Made by a program: the position numbers and the translations under genes. The notes under the pieces were generated by a model. That model was not told the origin of the DNA, did no database searches, and saw only the letters and a program-made list of their open reading frames with translations. From NCBI GenBank assembly GCA_046262355.1, contig JBHEMX010000043.1:1-6371 (forward strand): DNA of 6,371 bases, written 5' to 3'. Position 1 is the stretch's first letter, and each line of letters opens with the position of its first letter. The stretch comes from DATADD01 sp046262355. GTDB lineage: Bacteria; Actinomycetota; CADDZG01; WHSQ01. Positions 1 through 5,237 of the stretch are shown here, piece by piece.

Positions 1-1
1 A

Positions 2-478
2 GGTGGAGCCGGCAAGGGGCGCGCCAAGCGCCCGGAGCTCATGGTGCTCGTCTCCCACTCAGTGGCCAAGCGTGGATGGAAGGAGGTGAAGCCTGGAGAG
101 ATGTGCAAGATCCCCGGCATCGGTCCCATAGCGCCTCAGAGCGCCAAAGAGATCGCCTCCGATGCGTTCTTGAGCGGCGTCTTCTTCGACGGCGACGATC
201 TCAGGCACTTCAAGCGCTGGTCCCGGGATATCCCGGTCGAGGTCAGGACGGCGCTCGAGCTGGGTGAACCCCCGGATTTCAATGGGATCAGATGTCGAGA
301 TTGCGGCAACCATTTCCGGACCGAGTTCGATCACGTTCACCCCCACGTAGCGCCCGGACCTGCGAGCACATCGAATCTGGAACCTCGCTGCTGGCCCTGC
401 CATCAGGCGAAGACGGCCCGGGACCGCAAAGCCGGGAGACTGAAGCCGCCCAGCTTGATATCAACGGGCAGCACGTGA
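2..478 (+). CDS. HNH endonuclease, C-terminal part (5' end outside window)
   Basis: The reading frame is open from the first bases of the window, so the ATG at 41 is probably internal and the gene begins upstream. The visible 158 residues match the C-terminal half of the actinobacterial DUF222/HNH proteins: a PEL-VLVS strand, a G-W-EV-PGE-C-I-G-GP-AP segment, a helical stretch ending in a basic R-IP-E-R-ALE motif, and then the HNH zinc/metal module. In that module CRDC (first Cys pair), FDHVHP (the catalytic-type His of the DH motif), an Asn in the SNLEP turn and CWPCH (second Cys pair, followed by HQAKT) are all present. The family is a putative metal-dependent DNA nuclease; many copies are thought to be mobile or selfish. 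The gene ends naturally at TGA 476-478 after a basic tail. Its role here cannot be told without the N-terminus. Confidence 0.8.
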   Translation, partial: GGAGKGRAKRPELMVLVSHSVAKRGWKEVKPGEMCKIPGIGPIAPQSAKEIASDAFLSGVFFDGDDLRHFKRWSRDIPVEVRTALELGEPPDFNGIRCRDCGNHFRTEFDHVHPHVAPGPASTSNLEPRCWPCHQAKTARDRKAGRLKPPSLISTGST

Positions 479-513
479 CGAGCCCCAACCCTGCCATCCC
501 CTCGATGCTGCGA

Positions 514-657
514 TTCGGGCACGCTCCTGACGATGTCGTCGCCTGTCAGAACGCGGAAGCCCTTAGCCCTTTGAGCGAGGCGTCGAGCGACCGAAGACTT
601 GCCGGAACTCTGGATCCCGTTAATAACGATGACGTGGCCGATGTTCTGGTCGTTCAT
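514..657 (-). pseudogene. N-terminal fragment of a P-loop kinase (chloramphenicol phosphotransferase-like)
   Basis: An ATG at 657 opens a frame whose first 48 residues look like the start of a P-loop kinase: a hydrophobic strand VIVING, a Walker A loop GIQSSGKSS (residues 14-22), a helix SVARRLAQR, and a second strand leading to TGDDIVRSVPE. This order is that of chloramphenicol phosphotransferase-like and related small-molecule or nucleotide kinases. After about residue 48 the likeness stops and the frame runs on, to 403, only as the antisense of the HNH gene tail, so the lid, base-binding and C-terminal parts are missing. The start codon lies inside a perfect 10-bp inverted repeat. No ribosome binding site is clear. 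It is most likely a truncated remnant; the exact junction, somewhere near 500-515, is inferred. Confidence 0.6.
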
Positions 658-681
658 GCAACAGACATTAGATGAACGACC
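648..681. repeat. Perfect 10-bp inverted repeat over the kinase start codon
   Basis: GGTCGTTCAT at 648-657 is the exact reverse complement of ATGAACGACC at 672-681, with a 14-nt spacer. Each arm starts with ATGAACGAC when read outward, so the kinase start (minus strand) and a 13-codon plus-strand ORF (672-713) begin with the same three codons. It could be an operator, an RNA hairpin covering the start codon, or a scar of a local inverted duplication. Confidence 0.7.
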
Positions 682-802
682 TCGGCCGTATGTACGGAAT
701 CCGCTCCGAGGGGCTGTAGGTGAGATCGACGTATAGCTGCTCGACCCAATTCCCTGACTCTGCGTGCACTAAGCTGATGGCGGAGACCCGACACAACTTC
801 TA
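658..802. other. Gap between the kinase fragments; no gene seen
   Basis: This stretch separates the kinase N-terminal fragment from the C-terminal fragment that lies upstream of it on the minus strand. Apart from the right arm of the inverted repeat at 648-681 it holds no convincing coding frame on either strand. It is less GC-biased than its surroundings. It could contain the promoter of the minus-strand kinase remnant, but no good -35/-10 pair was found. Confidence 0.4.
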
Positions 803-949
803 GAGCCAACCAATCGATCTCAGAATCTCATCGGCAACCGCTTGCGGTATCCGGTTGTCGTTGTCGACTACTAAGTCGCCAATCCCGAAACGCTCTATCT
901 GATCTGCGAGCGGTGTGGTCTTCTGGAGGAATAGGTCGAGGAGGGTCTC
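803..949 (-). pseudogene. C-terminal fragment of a P-loop kinase
   Basis: Reading the minus strand from about 949 gives a 48-residue tail that ends at a TAG (801-803): an amphipathic helix ETLLDLFLQKTTPLADQ, a turn, then a strand-like GDLVVDNDN and a final helix AVADEILRSIGWL. A VVDND strand followed by a short helix is the usual ending of small nucleotide and metabolite kinases such as dephospho-CoA, cytidylate and CPT-like kinases. The frame is closed upstream by a TAG at 950-952, so the front of the gene is missing. It lies upstream, on the same strand, of the kinase N-terminal fragment at 657-514, in the wrong order for a single gene. Family assignment is by pattern only. Confidence 0.4.
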
Positions 950-1233
950 CTATCCGGGTACGCATCCGACGCTCTCGGCGCGCCTGCATCAACGCCGAGT
1001 CGGGGAGTGGCCGAGGAGTTCGTCGCGCAGGCGCGAGCCGCCGAACCGACGAGCCACAGCGCCGTCGCTCTGGGGACCGACGTCGTGATGACGGCGCCGG
1101 GGGTGGTGGGAAGCGCACTCGTGTGGGACTTGGGGGTCGTGCACATCGGCCTCTTCGCGCTCACCACGAGGACGGCCACCGCGGAGAACGCATCGCTGGC
1201 CCGCGCGCCAGGCGCGCGCACTTCCACTCGTGA
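935..1233 (+). pseudogene. C-terminal remnant resembling the ARPP-1 family, frameshifted
   Basis: The frame is open from 935 and its clearest coding signal is at 1010-1160, with residues AVALGTDVV, GVVGSALVWD and VVHIGLFA. From memory this pattern (a glycine-rich GxGxD strand, a VGSALV strand, then VVHL-LF) is the end of ARPP-1-type proteins, found near ADP-ribosylglycohydrolase and phosphatase-like genes. I could not verify the match. Beyond GLFA this frame loses sense, while the next frame reads HHEDGHRGER followed by a basic GPRARR tail and ends at TGA 1231-1233; that frame is also rich in G/C third bases. A single frameshift near 1155-1170 would join them. The 5' part is missing; the left edge coincides with the start of the minus-strand kinase tail at about 950. 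Confidence 0.35.
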
Positions 1234-1358
1234 TGTCGGACACGAAGCCCGACTTCGTCGTCCGTAACCGCTCCCCCTCCGATCTCAAGGTGTTCCTCGG
1301 GTACCTGCGGCCTCATCCGAGCGTGGCGTTGTCCAGCGACGCATCGAGGGCCCGGTAG
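1233..1358 (+). pseudogene. Short ORF with coding character, probably the truncated start of a gene
   Basis: An ATG at 1233 overlaps the preceding TGA as TGATG, the classic arrangement of translationally coupled genes. The first 27 codons (beginning MSDTKPDFVVRNRSP and running to GYLRP) end in G or C in nearly every case, which suggests real coding. From about 1313 the frame only reads the antisense of the kinase/phospho-lyase 3' end and stops at 1356-1358. I do not recognise the family. The likely explanation is the N-terminus of a gene cut off when the neighbouring segment was joined, but it could also be a frameshifted continuation of the ARPP-1-like fragment. Confidence 0.35.
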
Positions 1359-3685
1359 ATCAGGTCCGCCTCTTCAGAAAACAGCACTAGGGGAGGACGG
1401 ATCTTGAGGATGTTGTCGTCCGGTCCCGTCGATCCCACCAGAACGCCGCGGTCCTTCATCCGGTTCATCACTGCATGGGTCAGGTCGGAGTCGGGCGCGC
1501 GCGTCTCCCTGTCGCGCACCAGCTCGACGCCGATGAGCATCCCGGCACCGCGCACATCTCCGATCGAGCCGTGACATCTCATGAGTTCCTCGAGCTTCCC
1601 GCGCAGATGAGAGCCGACACCGGCGGCCCGGTCCATCAGTCTCTCCTCCTCGAGGACGTCGAGCACCGCAAGCGCCGCCCGGCATGCAACGGGATTTCCA
1701 CCGAAGGTGCTGAACAGGTCGGTCTGGGATGCGAAGTGACCGGCGATCTCGGCTCGGGTCACGACCGCGGCGACCGGATGCCCGTTGCCCATCGGCTTGC
1801 CTAGAGTGACGAAGTCGGGGGTGATACCCGAGGACTCGAAGCTCCAGAGATGTGAGCCGGTGCGACCGAATCCGCATTGGACCTCGTCGGCGACGAACAG
1901 GCACCCCGCTTCGTGAAGCCGATCGACCACTGCCTTGAGGTAGGACTGGGGCGGGGTGAAGATCCCGTCGCTGGTGAACAGGGCATCGAGGTAACAGACT
2001 GCAGGGCGAACCCCCCGGGCTTCCAACCGCGCGACGGCCTCGTCGACGTGACCGGCGTAGAGATCGAGCCATCCTGGTTCCACTCTACGCCAGGGGCCGC
2101 GATAGCCATCCGGTGGCGGGATCGTCTCCACGTGGGAAGGGTGTTCCTGCTCGGTCCATTGCTCAGGAGACAGCGACATGGTCGCCGTTGTCACGCCGTG
2201 GTACGCATAGGCGCTCACGATGCCGCCGGTACCGCCCGTGTATGCGGTGGCGAGGCGCCACGCGATGTCGTTCGCCTCGCTTCCCGAGTTGACGAACATG
2301 ACCGTGTCGAGCCCATCCGGCATCGACGAGACGAGACGCTCGGCGAGTTCCACGACACTCTCGTGCAGGTAACGGGTATTGGTGTTGAGGGTCCTGCTTT
2401 GCTCTGCTATCGCTGCCGCGACGCGCGGATGGCAGTGTCCTACCACGGGCACGTTGTTGTACGCATCAAGGTAGGCAGCGCCGCGATCGTCGAACATGCG
2501 GCTGCCCTCACCGCGCACGAGGTAGAGCGGCTCGTCGTAGGACAGAGGGGAGAGAGCCGGGCCGAGGACGCGCCGGCGGCGCTCGATGAGGTCTTCTGCC
2601 GACGGCCGCGATCGGCTCGCCGGTGACGACCCAGGGGGCAGGCACGCCGCGCGCATCCGATCTCTCACCTCGCTCGATCCCAGCGCGTCGAAGTGCTCGA
2701 GCAGGGCCCACGCGAGCGCTTCGTTGGCGGTTATGTACTCCGCATTCTCCGGGTACCGGAGGACGCGCCGGTTGGCGATCACGACCAGCGCAGCAAGACG
2801 GGCCGCCACGAGGTCGCCGAGCCGATTGGCCTCTTCCTCCTCGATGGGCGTGACCGATGTATAGCCGGCGATCGCGGCGTCGGCGGTCTCGAGTGGGTCG
2901 GACCGTCCCCACATGAGCGAGACGAGTGCGATCGCCAGATCACAGATGAGTGCGGTATGAGTGAGGTCGCCGAAGTCCACGATGCCGCTCACTCGGCAAG
3001 CGTCGTCGAGGAGGACGTTGTCCAGAGTGAGGTCGTTGTGGATCAGCTGCGCCCGGAGCCCGGGTAGTGACGGGCCGACCTGTTCGTCGAACCGGTCGAG
3101 CACGCGCGCGGTGACGTCTCTGTGCGTCATGTCCGGAATCGCATCGAGCATCGGGCGCAGCTCTGCGGTGTGCTTCAGGTCCCAGAGGATCTTGTATCCG
3201 CCGGCCGGATGGAAGAAGCCTCGCAGAGCAAGCCCCATGCGCGCGACCATCGCCCCGTATCCCTCGAGCGCTCCGCGGTCGAGGGTCGCCGAGCCCCGCA
3301 TCTCGCCGGGCAGAAAGGTGAAGAGGCGAACGAGGTGCTTACGGCCGTCCGCTTCATCGACCTCTCCATAGAGGCCGCCTTCGAGCGTAGGAAGGGGACG
3401 CATCACCGGAAGCTCGGGACTCTGGGTGACGATGTGGAGCATGGCCCGGGTCTGCATCTCGATCGCACCGAAGTCGTCGGCGAGGTTGGAGATCTTCAGC
3501 AAAAACGCCTGTCCGTCGTCGGATACGACGCGGAAGTTCCGGTCCCGCTCGCTGTCGAGGTGAGACGCGGAGCCGATCAGTCCGTAGACCCGCTTCGAGA
3601 TCGCTCCGGCGTCCTCGAGAGAGAACACCGGGGGCATCGTCTCGAGCGGATCGGCCGGCGGTTGTTGGGTCGTCGACCGCTCCAT
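1313..3685 (-). CDS. Fused APH-type kinase / class III PLP phospho-lyase or aminotransferase
   Basis: This 790-residue bifunctional cytosolic enzyme has two domains. Residues about 20-340 form an APH/choline-kinase-fold phosphotransferase, with a Lys in FLLKIS for ATP, the Brenner motif HNDLTLDN (His, Asp and Asn in catalytic positions) and the Mg-binding Asp of VDFGD. Residues about 365-790 form a fold-type I class III PLP enzyme, with NSGSEAND for PLP phosphate binding, the pyridine-nitrogen Asp in DEVQCGFGRTG, the Schiff-base Lys in TLGKPMGNG and STFGGNP. Relatives include human ethanolamine-phosphate and phosphohydroxylysine phospho-lyases, whose substrates are made by kinases of the APH class. 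The inferred route is amino alcohol to phosphate ester, then elimination to aldehyde, ammonia and phosphate. Plain transamination is the alternative. I chose the ATG at 3685. A TTG at 3760 would add 25 unconserved-looking residues across a hairpin; a later ATG at 3637 is also possible, just before the domain begins. No start has a strong ribosome site. Both catalytic sets look intact. Confidence 0.88.
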   Translation of the reverse strand: MERSTTQQPPADPLETMPPVFSLEDAGAISKRVYGLIGSASHLDSERDRNFRVVSDDGQAFLLKISNLADDFGAIEMQTRAMLHIVTQSPELPVMRPLPTLEGGLYGEVDEADGRKHLVRLFTFLPGEMRGSATLDRGALEGYGAMVARMGLALRGFFHPAGGYKILWDLKHTAELRPMLDAIPDMTHRDVTARVLDRFDEQVGPSLPGLRAQLIHNDLTLDNVLLDDACRVSGIVDFGDLTHTALICDLAIALVSLMWGRSDPLETADAAIAGYTSVTPIEEEEANRLGDLVAARLAALVVIANRRVLRYPENAEYITANEALAWALLEHFDALGSSEVRDRMRAACLPPGSSPASRSRPSAEDLIERRRRVLGPALSPLSYDEPLYLVRGEGSRMFDDRGAAYLDAYNNVPVVGHCHPRVAAAIAEQSRTLNTNTRYLHESVVELAERLVSSMPDGLDTVMFVNSGSEANDIAWRLATAYTGGTGGIVSAYAYHGVTTATMSLSPEQWTEQEHPSHVETIPPPDGYRGPWRRVEPGWLDLYAGHVDEAVARLEARGVRPAVCYLDALFTSDGIFTPPQSYLKAVVDRLHEAGCLFVADEVQCGFGRTGSHLWSFESSGITPDFVTLGKPMGNGHPVAAVVTRAEIAGHFASQTDLFSTFGGNPVACRAALAVLDVLEEERLMDRAAGVGSHLRGKLEELMRCHGSIGDVRGAGMLIGVELVRDRETRAPDSDLTHAVMNRMKDRGVLVGSTGPDDNILKIRPPLVLFSEEADLIYRALDASLDNATLG

Positions 3686-4075
3686 GGAGACAGAGACTAG
3701 TTCCACATGGCGTCTGGCGACGCCACCCCGACGTATGAAAATCGGGTGTCGCCTGGCCAACTGAGCTCAATGGTGGGGCGAGCCCGTGACCAGTGGTCCG
3801 TCGCGTAAGTACCGCCAGCACCGAGAGCGTTCCTGCGCGCCGAGGGCAAGGCGCGAGGAGTCGAGCGTACCTGGAGTACGTGAGCGACGAGGAACGCGAC
3901 CATCGGTGATGCAGGGGCGCTCGAATGCGTCGGTGATTTGCGCGACGGGGCACTAGTTTGACGTGGGAGCTTCCAGGCACCTTGGACTGCTGTTTCGAGC
4001 GCGAACCCTAGATATCTTGGACCCGAGGCTCCTCCGGGCGTCGCCTGTCGGTGTCAGCCGTGGAAGGGAGAAGCG
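3686..4075. other. Structured non-coding region between the fusion gene and the IS110 remnant
   Basis: No frame here looks like a gene. The region is full of dyads: 7-bp perfect hairpin 3708-3714/3719-3725, a competing stem with two bulges (3716-3731 with 3742-3753), a GACCA-G-TGGTC palindrome (3788-3798), and a three-stem element at 3827-3897. The octamer TCGGTGAT occurs twice (3903-3910 and 3930-3937). Imperfect direct repeats (12 of 15 matches) lie at 3696-3710 and 3952-3966. It must also hold the promoter of the minus-strand fusion gene, which I could not identify. In IS110 elements of the IS621 type the stretch upstream of the transposase encodes the bridge RNA, so part of this may be an element end. 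Confidence 0.5.
3827..3897 (+). ncRNA. Candidate structured RNA or palindromic repeat (three-stem element)
   Basis: An 8-bp outer stem, GCGTTCCT (3827-3834) with AGGAACGC (3890-3897), encloses two perfect hairpins: CGCGCC/GGCGCG (3836-3841 with 3850-3855, loop GAGGGCAA) and CGTAC/GTACG (3866-3870 with 3876-3880, loop CTGGA). All three can form together as a three-way junction. It lies about 180 bp upstream of the IS110 transposase start, in the place and, if transcribed rightward, the orientation of a bridge RNA. It may instead be an unrelated dispersed palindromic repeat. Strand is assumed from the IS110 model. Confidence 0.35.
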
Positions 4076-4282
4076 ATGGACAGACTGGTCGAGCGTTGCG
4101 CCGGGCTCGACGTCCACAAGGACACGGTCACCCGACCGTGCGAACACCGGGAGCAACAGCAGGTGAGCGTCATCAGGGGGACCCAGACCTTTGCCACCAC
4201 CACAAAGGGCCTGCTGGTTCTGCTCGACTGGCTCCAGGGCTTCAAGGTCACGCTCGTCGGTATGGAATCGACCGGCGTCTAG
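4076..4282 (+). pseudogene. IS110-family transposase, decayed N-terminal fragment
   Basis: The start (ATG 4076, with a purine-rich GGAAGGGAGAAG just upstream) is typical of IS110 transposases: MDRLVERCAGLDVHKDTV carries the first Asp of the DEDD catalytic set (D12) and MESTGV at the end carries the Glu (E64). The usual length of this family is 340-450 residues; here a TAG at 4280-4282 ends it at 68, and the expected YWKP continuation is absent. Residues 19-34 look wrong in this frame, whereas the +1 offset frame over about 4131-4180 reads VRTPGATAGERHQ, as expected for the family, after which the original frame resumes with TFATTTKGLL. Two compensating frameshifts are therefore likely. The DEDD RuvC-like domain is incomplete and the C-terminal serine-containing domain is missing, so it cannot be active. 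Confidence 0.8.
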
Positions 4283-4391
4283 GTCGAGGAGTAGCGGCCC
4301 TACGGTTGCGTCAGAAGGAATGGCCGGTCTCGGCGCGCAGCGGCGCTCAGAGAAATGTAGCGATCACGACGCTCACGGTCGCGCCACGGAT
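4283..4391. other. Junction between IS110 remnant and membrane operon; nothing recognised
   Basis: Stops occur at once in the transposase frame, and no other frame continues the IS110 protein. It could hold the terminator of the minus-strand membrane operon, but I see no hairpin followed by a T-run. The right edge of the IS110 element is not visible. Confidence 0.4.
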
Positions 4392-4919
4392 CTAAGGTGC
4401 GGCCGCCGTGCGCTCTTCCCGCTGTTTACGCCAGCCGTACCTGGTCAGACCACGCGGCTTGTAGACCGACAGAACCGTCGCTACGAGCAGCAGCAGCAGT
4501 GCGCCACCGGCATGGAGCAGGGGTGAGAACGCCAGCGCGCGCAGGGCGGCACTCGACGACGTCGTCTCTGCAGCTACGTCTGCTATGTAGCTGATCGTCT
4601 GCGTGTACATCAGCAAGATGACATTGGCAAAGATGTTTATCACCAGTTTCGCCAGCACCCAATAGTGCCGGAACAATCCCCACGTGGCCCCGAGTGACTG
4701 CACGAGTCCGGTGAGCAGCGACGCGAAGCTCAAGGGGACGAGGATGAACCAGGTGATCGGCTCCATGGCGAGATAGCCGCCGCGCACCGTCTCAGCATCC
4801 TCGCTGAGCAGACCGGCGACCGCGAGAGCTAGGACGACAGCTACGGCGCCGAGCCAGCCGACCGAGGAAGTGATGTGCGTCGTGAGTACGAACTTGCGCA
4901 AGCGGAGTGACAGAGCCAC
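4392..4919 (-). CDS. Four-helix integral membrane protein, unknown function
   Basis: This 175-residue protein begins at GTG 4919; an upstream in-frame ATG at 5078 exists but the extra 53 residues are an antisense-like, low-hydrophobicity read-through of the neighbouring gene, and GGAGG lies 12 nt before the GTG, inside the end of that gene. Four hydrophobic helices are seen at about residues 18-38, 52-74, 86-108 and 131-151, followed by a basic cytoplasmic-type tail rich in Arg and Lys. Histidines sit near helix 1 (LTTHITSSVGWLG), before helix 3 (FRHYW) and in helix 4. The layout recalls DUF2269/CopD-like small membrane proteins, some of which carry His near the first helix; that relation is tentative. 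It follows the small membrane gene by 8 bp and is probably translated from the same message under control of the divergent TetR protein. Confidence 0.75.
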   Translation of the reverse strand: MALSLRLRKFVLTTHITSSVGWLGAVAVVLALAVAGLLSEDAETVRGGYLAMEPITWFILVPLSFASLLTGLVQSLGATWGLFRHYWVLAKLVINIFANVILLMYTQTISYIADVAAETTSSSAALRALAFSPLLHAGGALLLLLVATVLSVYKPRGLTRYGWRKQREERTAAAP

Positions 4920-4927
4920 GTGGGTTG

Positions 4928-5125
4928 CTAGCCTCCGTGTTCCACCGGCGGTGTGTTGCCGGCAGGATTTTCGGCCCCAGATAGGTGGCGACCAGGGCCG
5001 TGGCCACCACCGATGAGCAGCATGACAATGACCACCACTACGACGATGATCGCGATGATCCCGAATACCTTCACCCAACCGGGTCTGGCTGGGGGCTCCG
5101 CGCCGGAGCCGGACGGATCAGCCAT
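4928..5125 (-). CDS. Small single-helix membrane protein
   Basis: The 65-residue product starts at ATG 5125, chosen because a strong GAGGAGG (5134-5140) lies 8 nt upstream; the earlier in-frame ATG at 5194 would place the start inside the -35 box. The protein has a Ser/Gly/Pro/Ala-rich polar N-terminus, one very hydrophobic Ile/Val helix at about residues 20-39, and a Gly/His/Pro-rich C-terminus (GGGHGPGRH) ending in HGG. With no cleavage motif it is likely a membrane-anchored peptide. Its last codons contain the GGAGG used by the four-helix protein 8 bp downstream, so the two are probably coupled and may form a complex. Family unknown to me; short proteins of this sort are common beside small actinobacterial membrane proteins. 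Confidence 0.7.
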   Translation of the reverse strand: MADPSGSGAEPPARPGWVKVFGIIAIIVVVVVIVMLLIGGGHGPGRHLSGAENPAGNTPPVEHGG

Positions 5126-5133
5126 GTGCACGT

Positions 5134-5140
5134 CCTCCTC
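5134..5140 (-). promoter_or_regulatory. Strong ribosome binding site of the small membrane gene
   Basis: GAGGAGG on the minus strand, 8 nt before ATG 5125. It decides the start of the small gene. Confidence 0.75.
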
Positions 5141-5166
5141 TGTGATCGAGTTTGCCTCGAGACGGC

Positions 5167-5194
5167 AGTTTATGAGACAGTGTGTCTCTGTCAA
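5167..5194 (-). promoter_or_regulatory. Sigma-70-type promoter of the membrane operon
   Basis: On the minus strand, TTGACA (5194-5189, perfect consensus) is followed after 16 bp by TAAACT (5172-5167). This predicts a transcript start near 5160 and a leader of about 35 nt that includes the ribosome site. The TetR operator-like palindrome lies in the spacer, so binding would block RNA polymerase. Confidence 0.6.
5174..5188. promoter_or_regulatory. Putative TetR operator, perfect palindrome
   Basis: GAGACA-GTG-TGTCTC is a perfect 6-3-6 inverted repeat located entirely between the -35 and -10 of the minus-strand promoter and about 35 bp upstream of the TetR gene's -10 box. The size and symmetry suit a TetR dimer. 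An overlapping GACAG/CTGTC pair (5176-5180 with 5188-5192) extends the symmetry. Confidence 0.65.
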
Positions 5195-5222
5195 ATCAGG
5201 ATGTTTTACTAGCGACGTGTCG

Positions 5223-5237
5223 TATACTCAAGGGGTG
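5223..5237 (+). promoter_or_regulatory. -10 box with apparent leaderless GTG start for the TetR gene
   Basis: TATACT (5223-5228) ends 6 nt before the GTG at 5235, which is the normal distance from a -10 box to the first transcribed base. No Shine-Dalgarno at proper spacing is present, only AAGG directly abutting the start. Transcription would therefore begin at or next to the start codon. No good -35 box is seen. Confidence 0.5.

Noticed and set aside
1801..2626. Long plus- and minus-strand frames inside the fusion gene.
   Set aside because: They are shadow frames of a high-GC gene; the fusion reading carries all catalytic motifs and these carry none.
3686..3760. N-terminal extension of the fusion gene from TTG 3760.
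   Set aside because: The extra 25 residues are Arg-rich, precede any domain, overlap strong hairpins and use a rare start without a ribosome site.
5020..5060. Repetitive-looking run rich in ATG/ACC/GAT triplets, suggesting a microsatellite.
   Set aside because: It is the reverse complement of the Ile/Val codons of the small protein's membrane helix.
4920..5078. N-terminal extension of the four-helix protein from ATG 5078.
   Set aside because: It fully overlaps the small membrane gene in another frame, is His/Arg/Trp-rich with no helix, and GGAGG supports the GTG at 4919.
4953..5234. Upstream extension of the TetR frame to 4953.
   Set aside because: It is antisense to the small membrane gene and runs through the promoter and operator; TetR homology starts right after GTG 5235.
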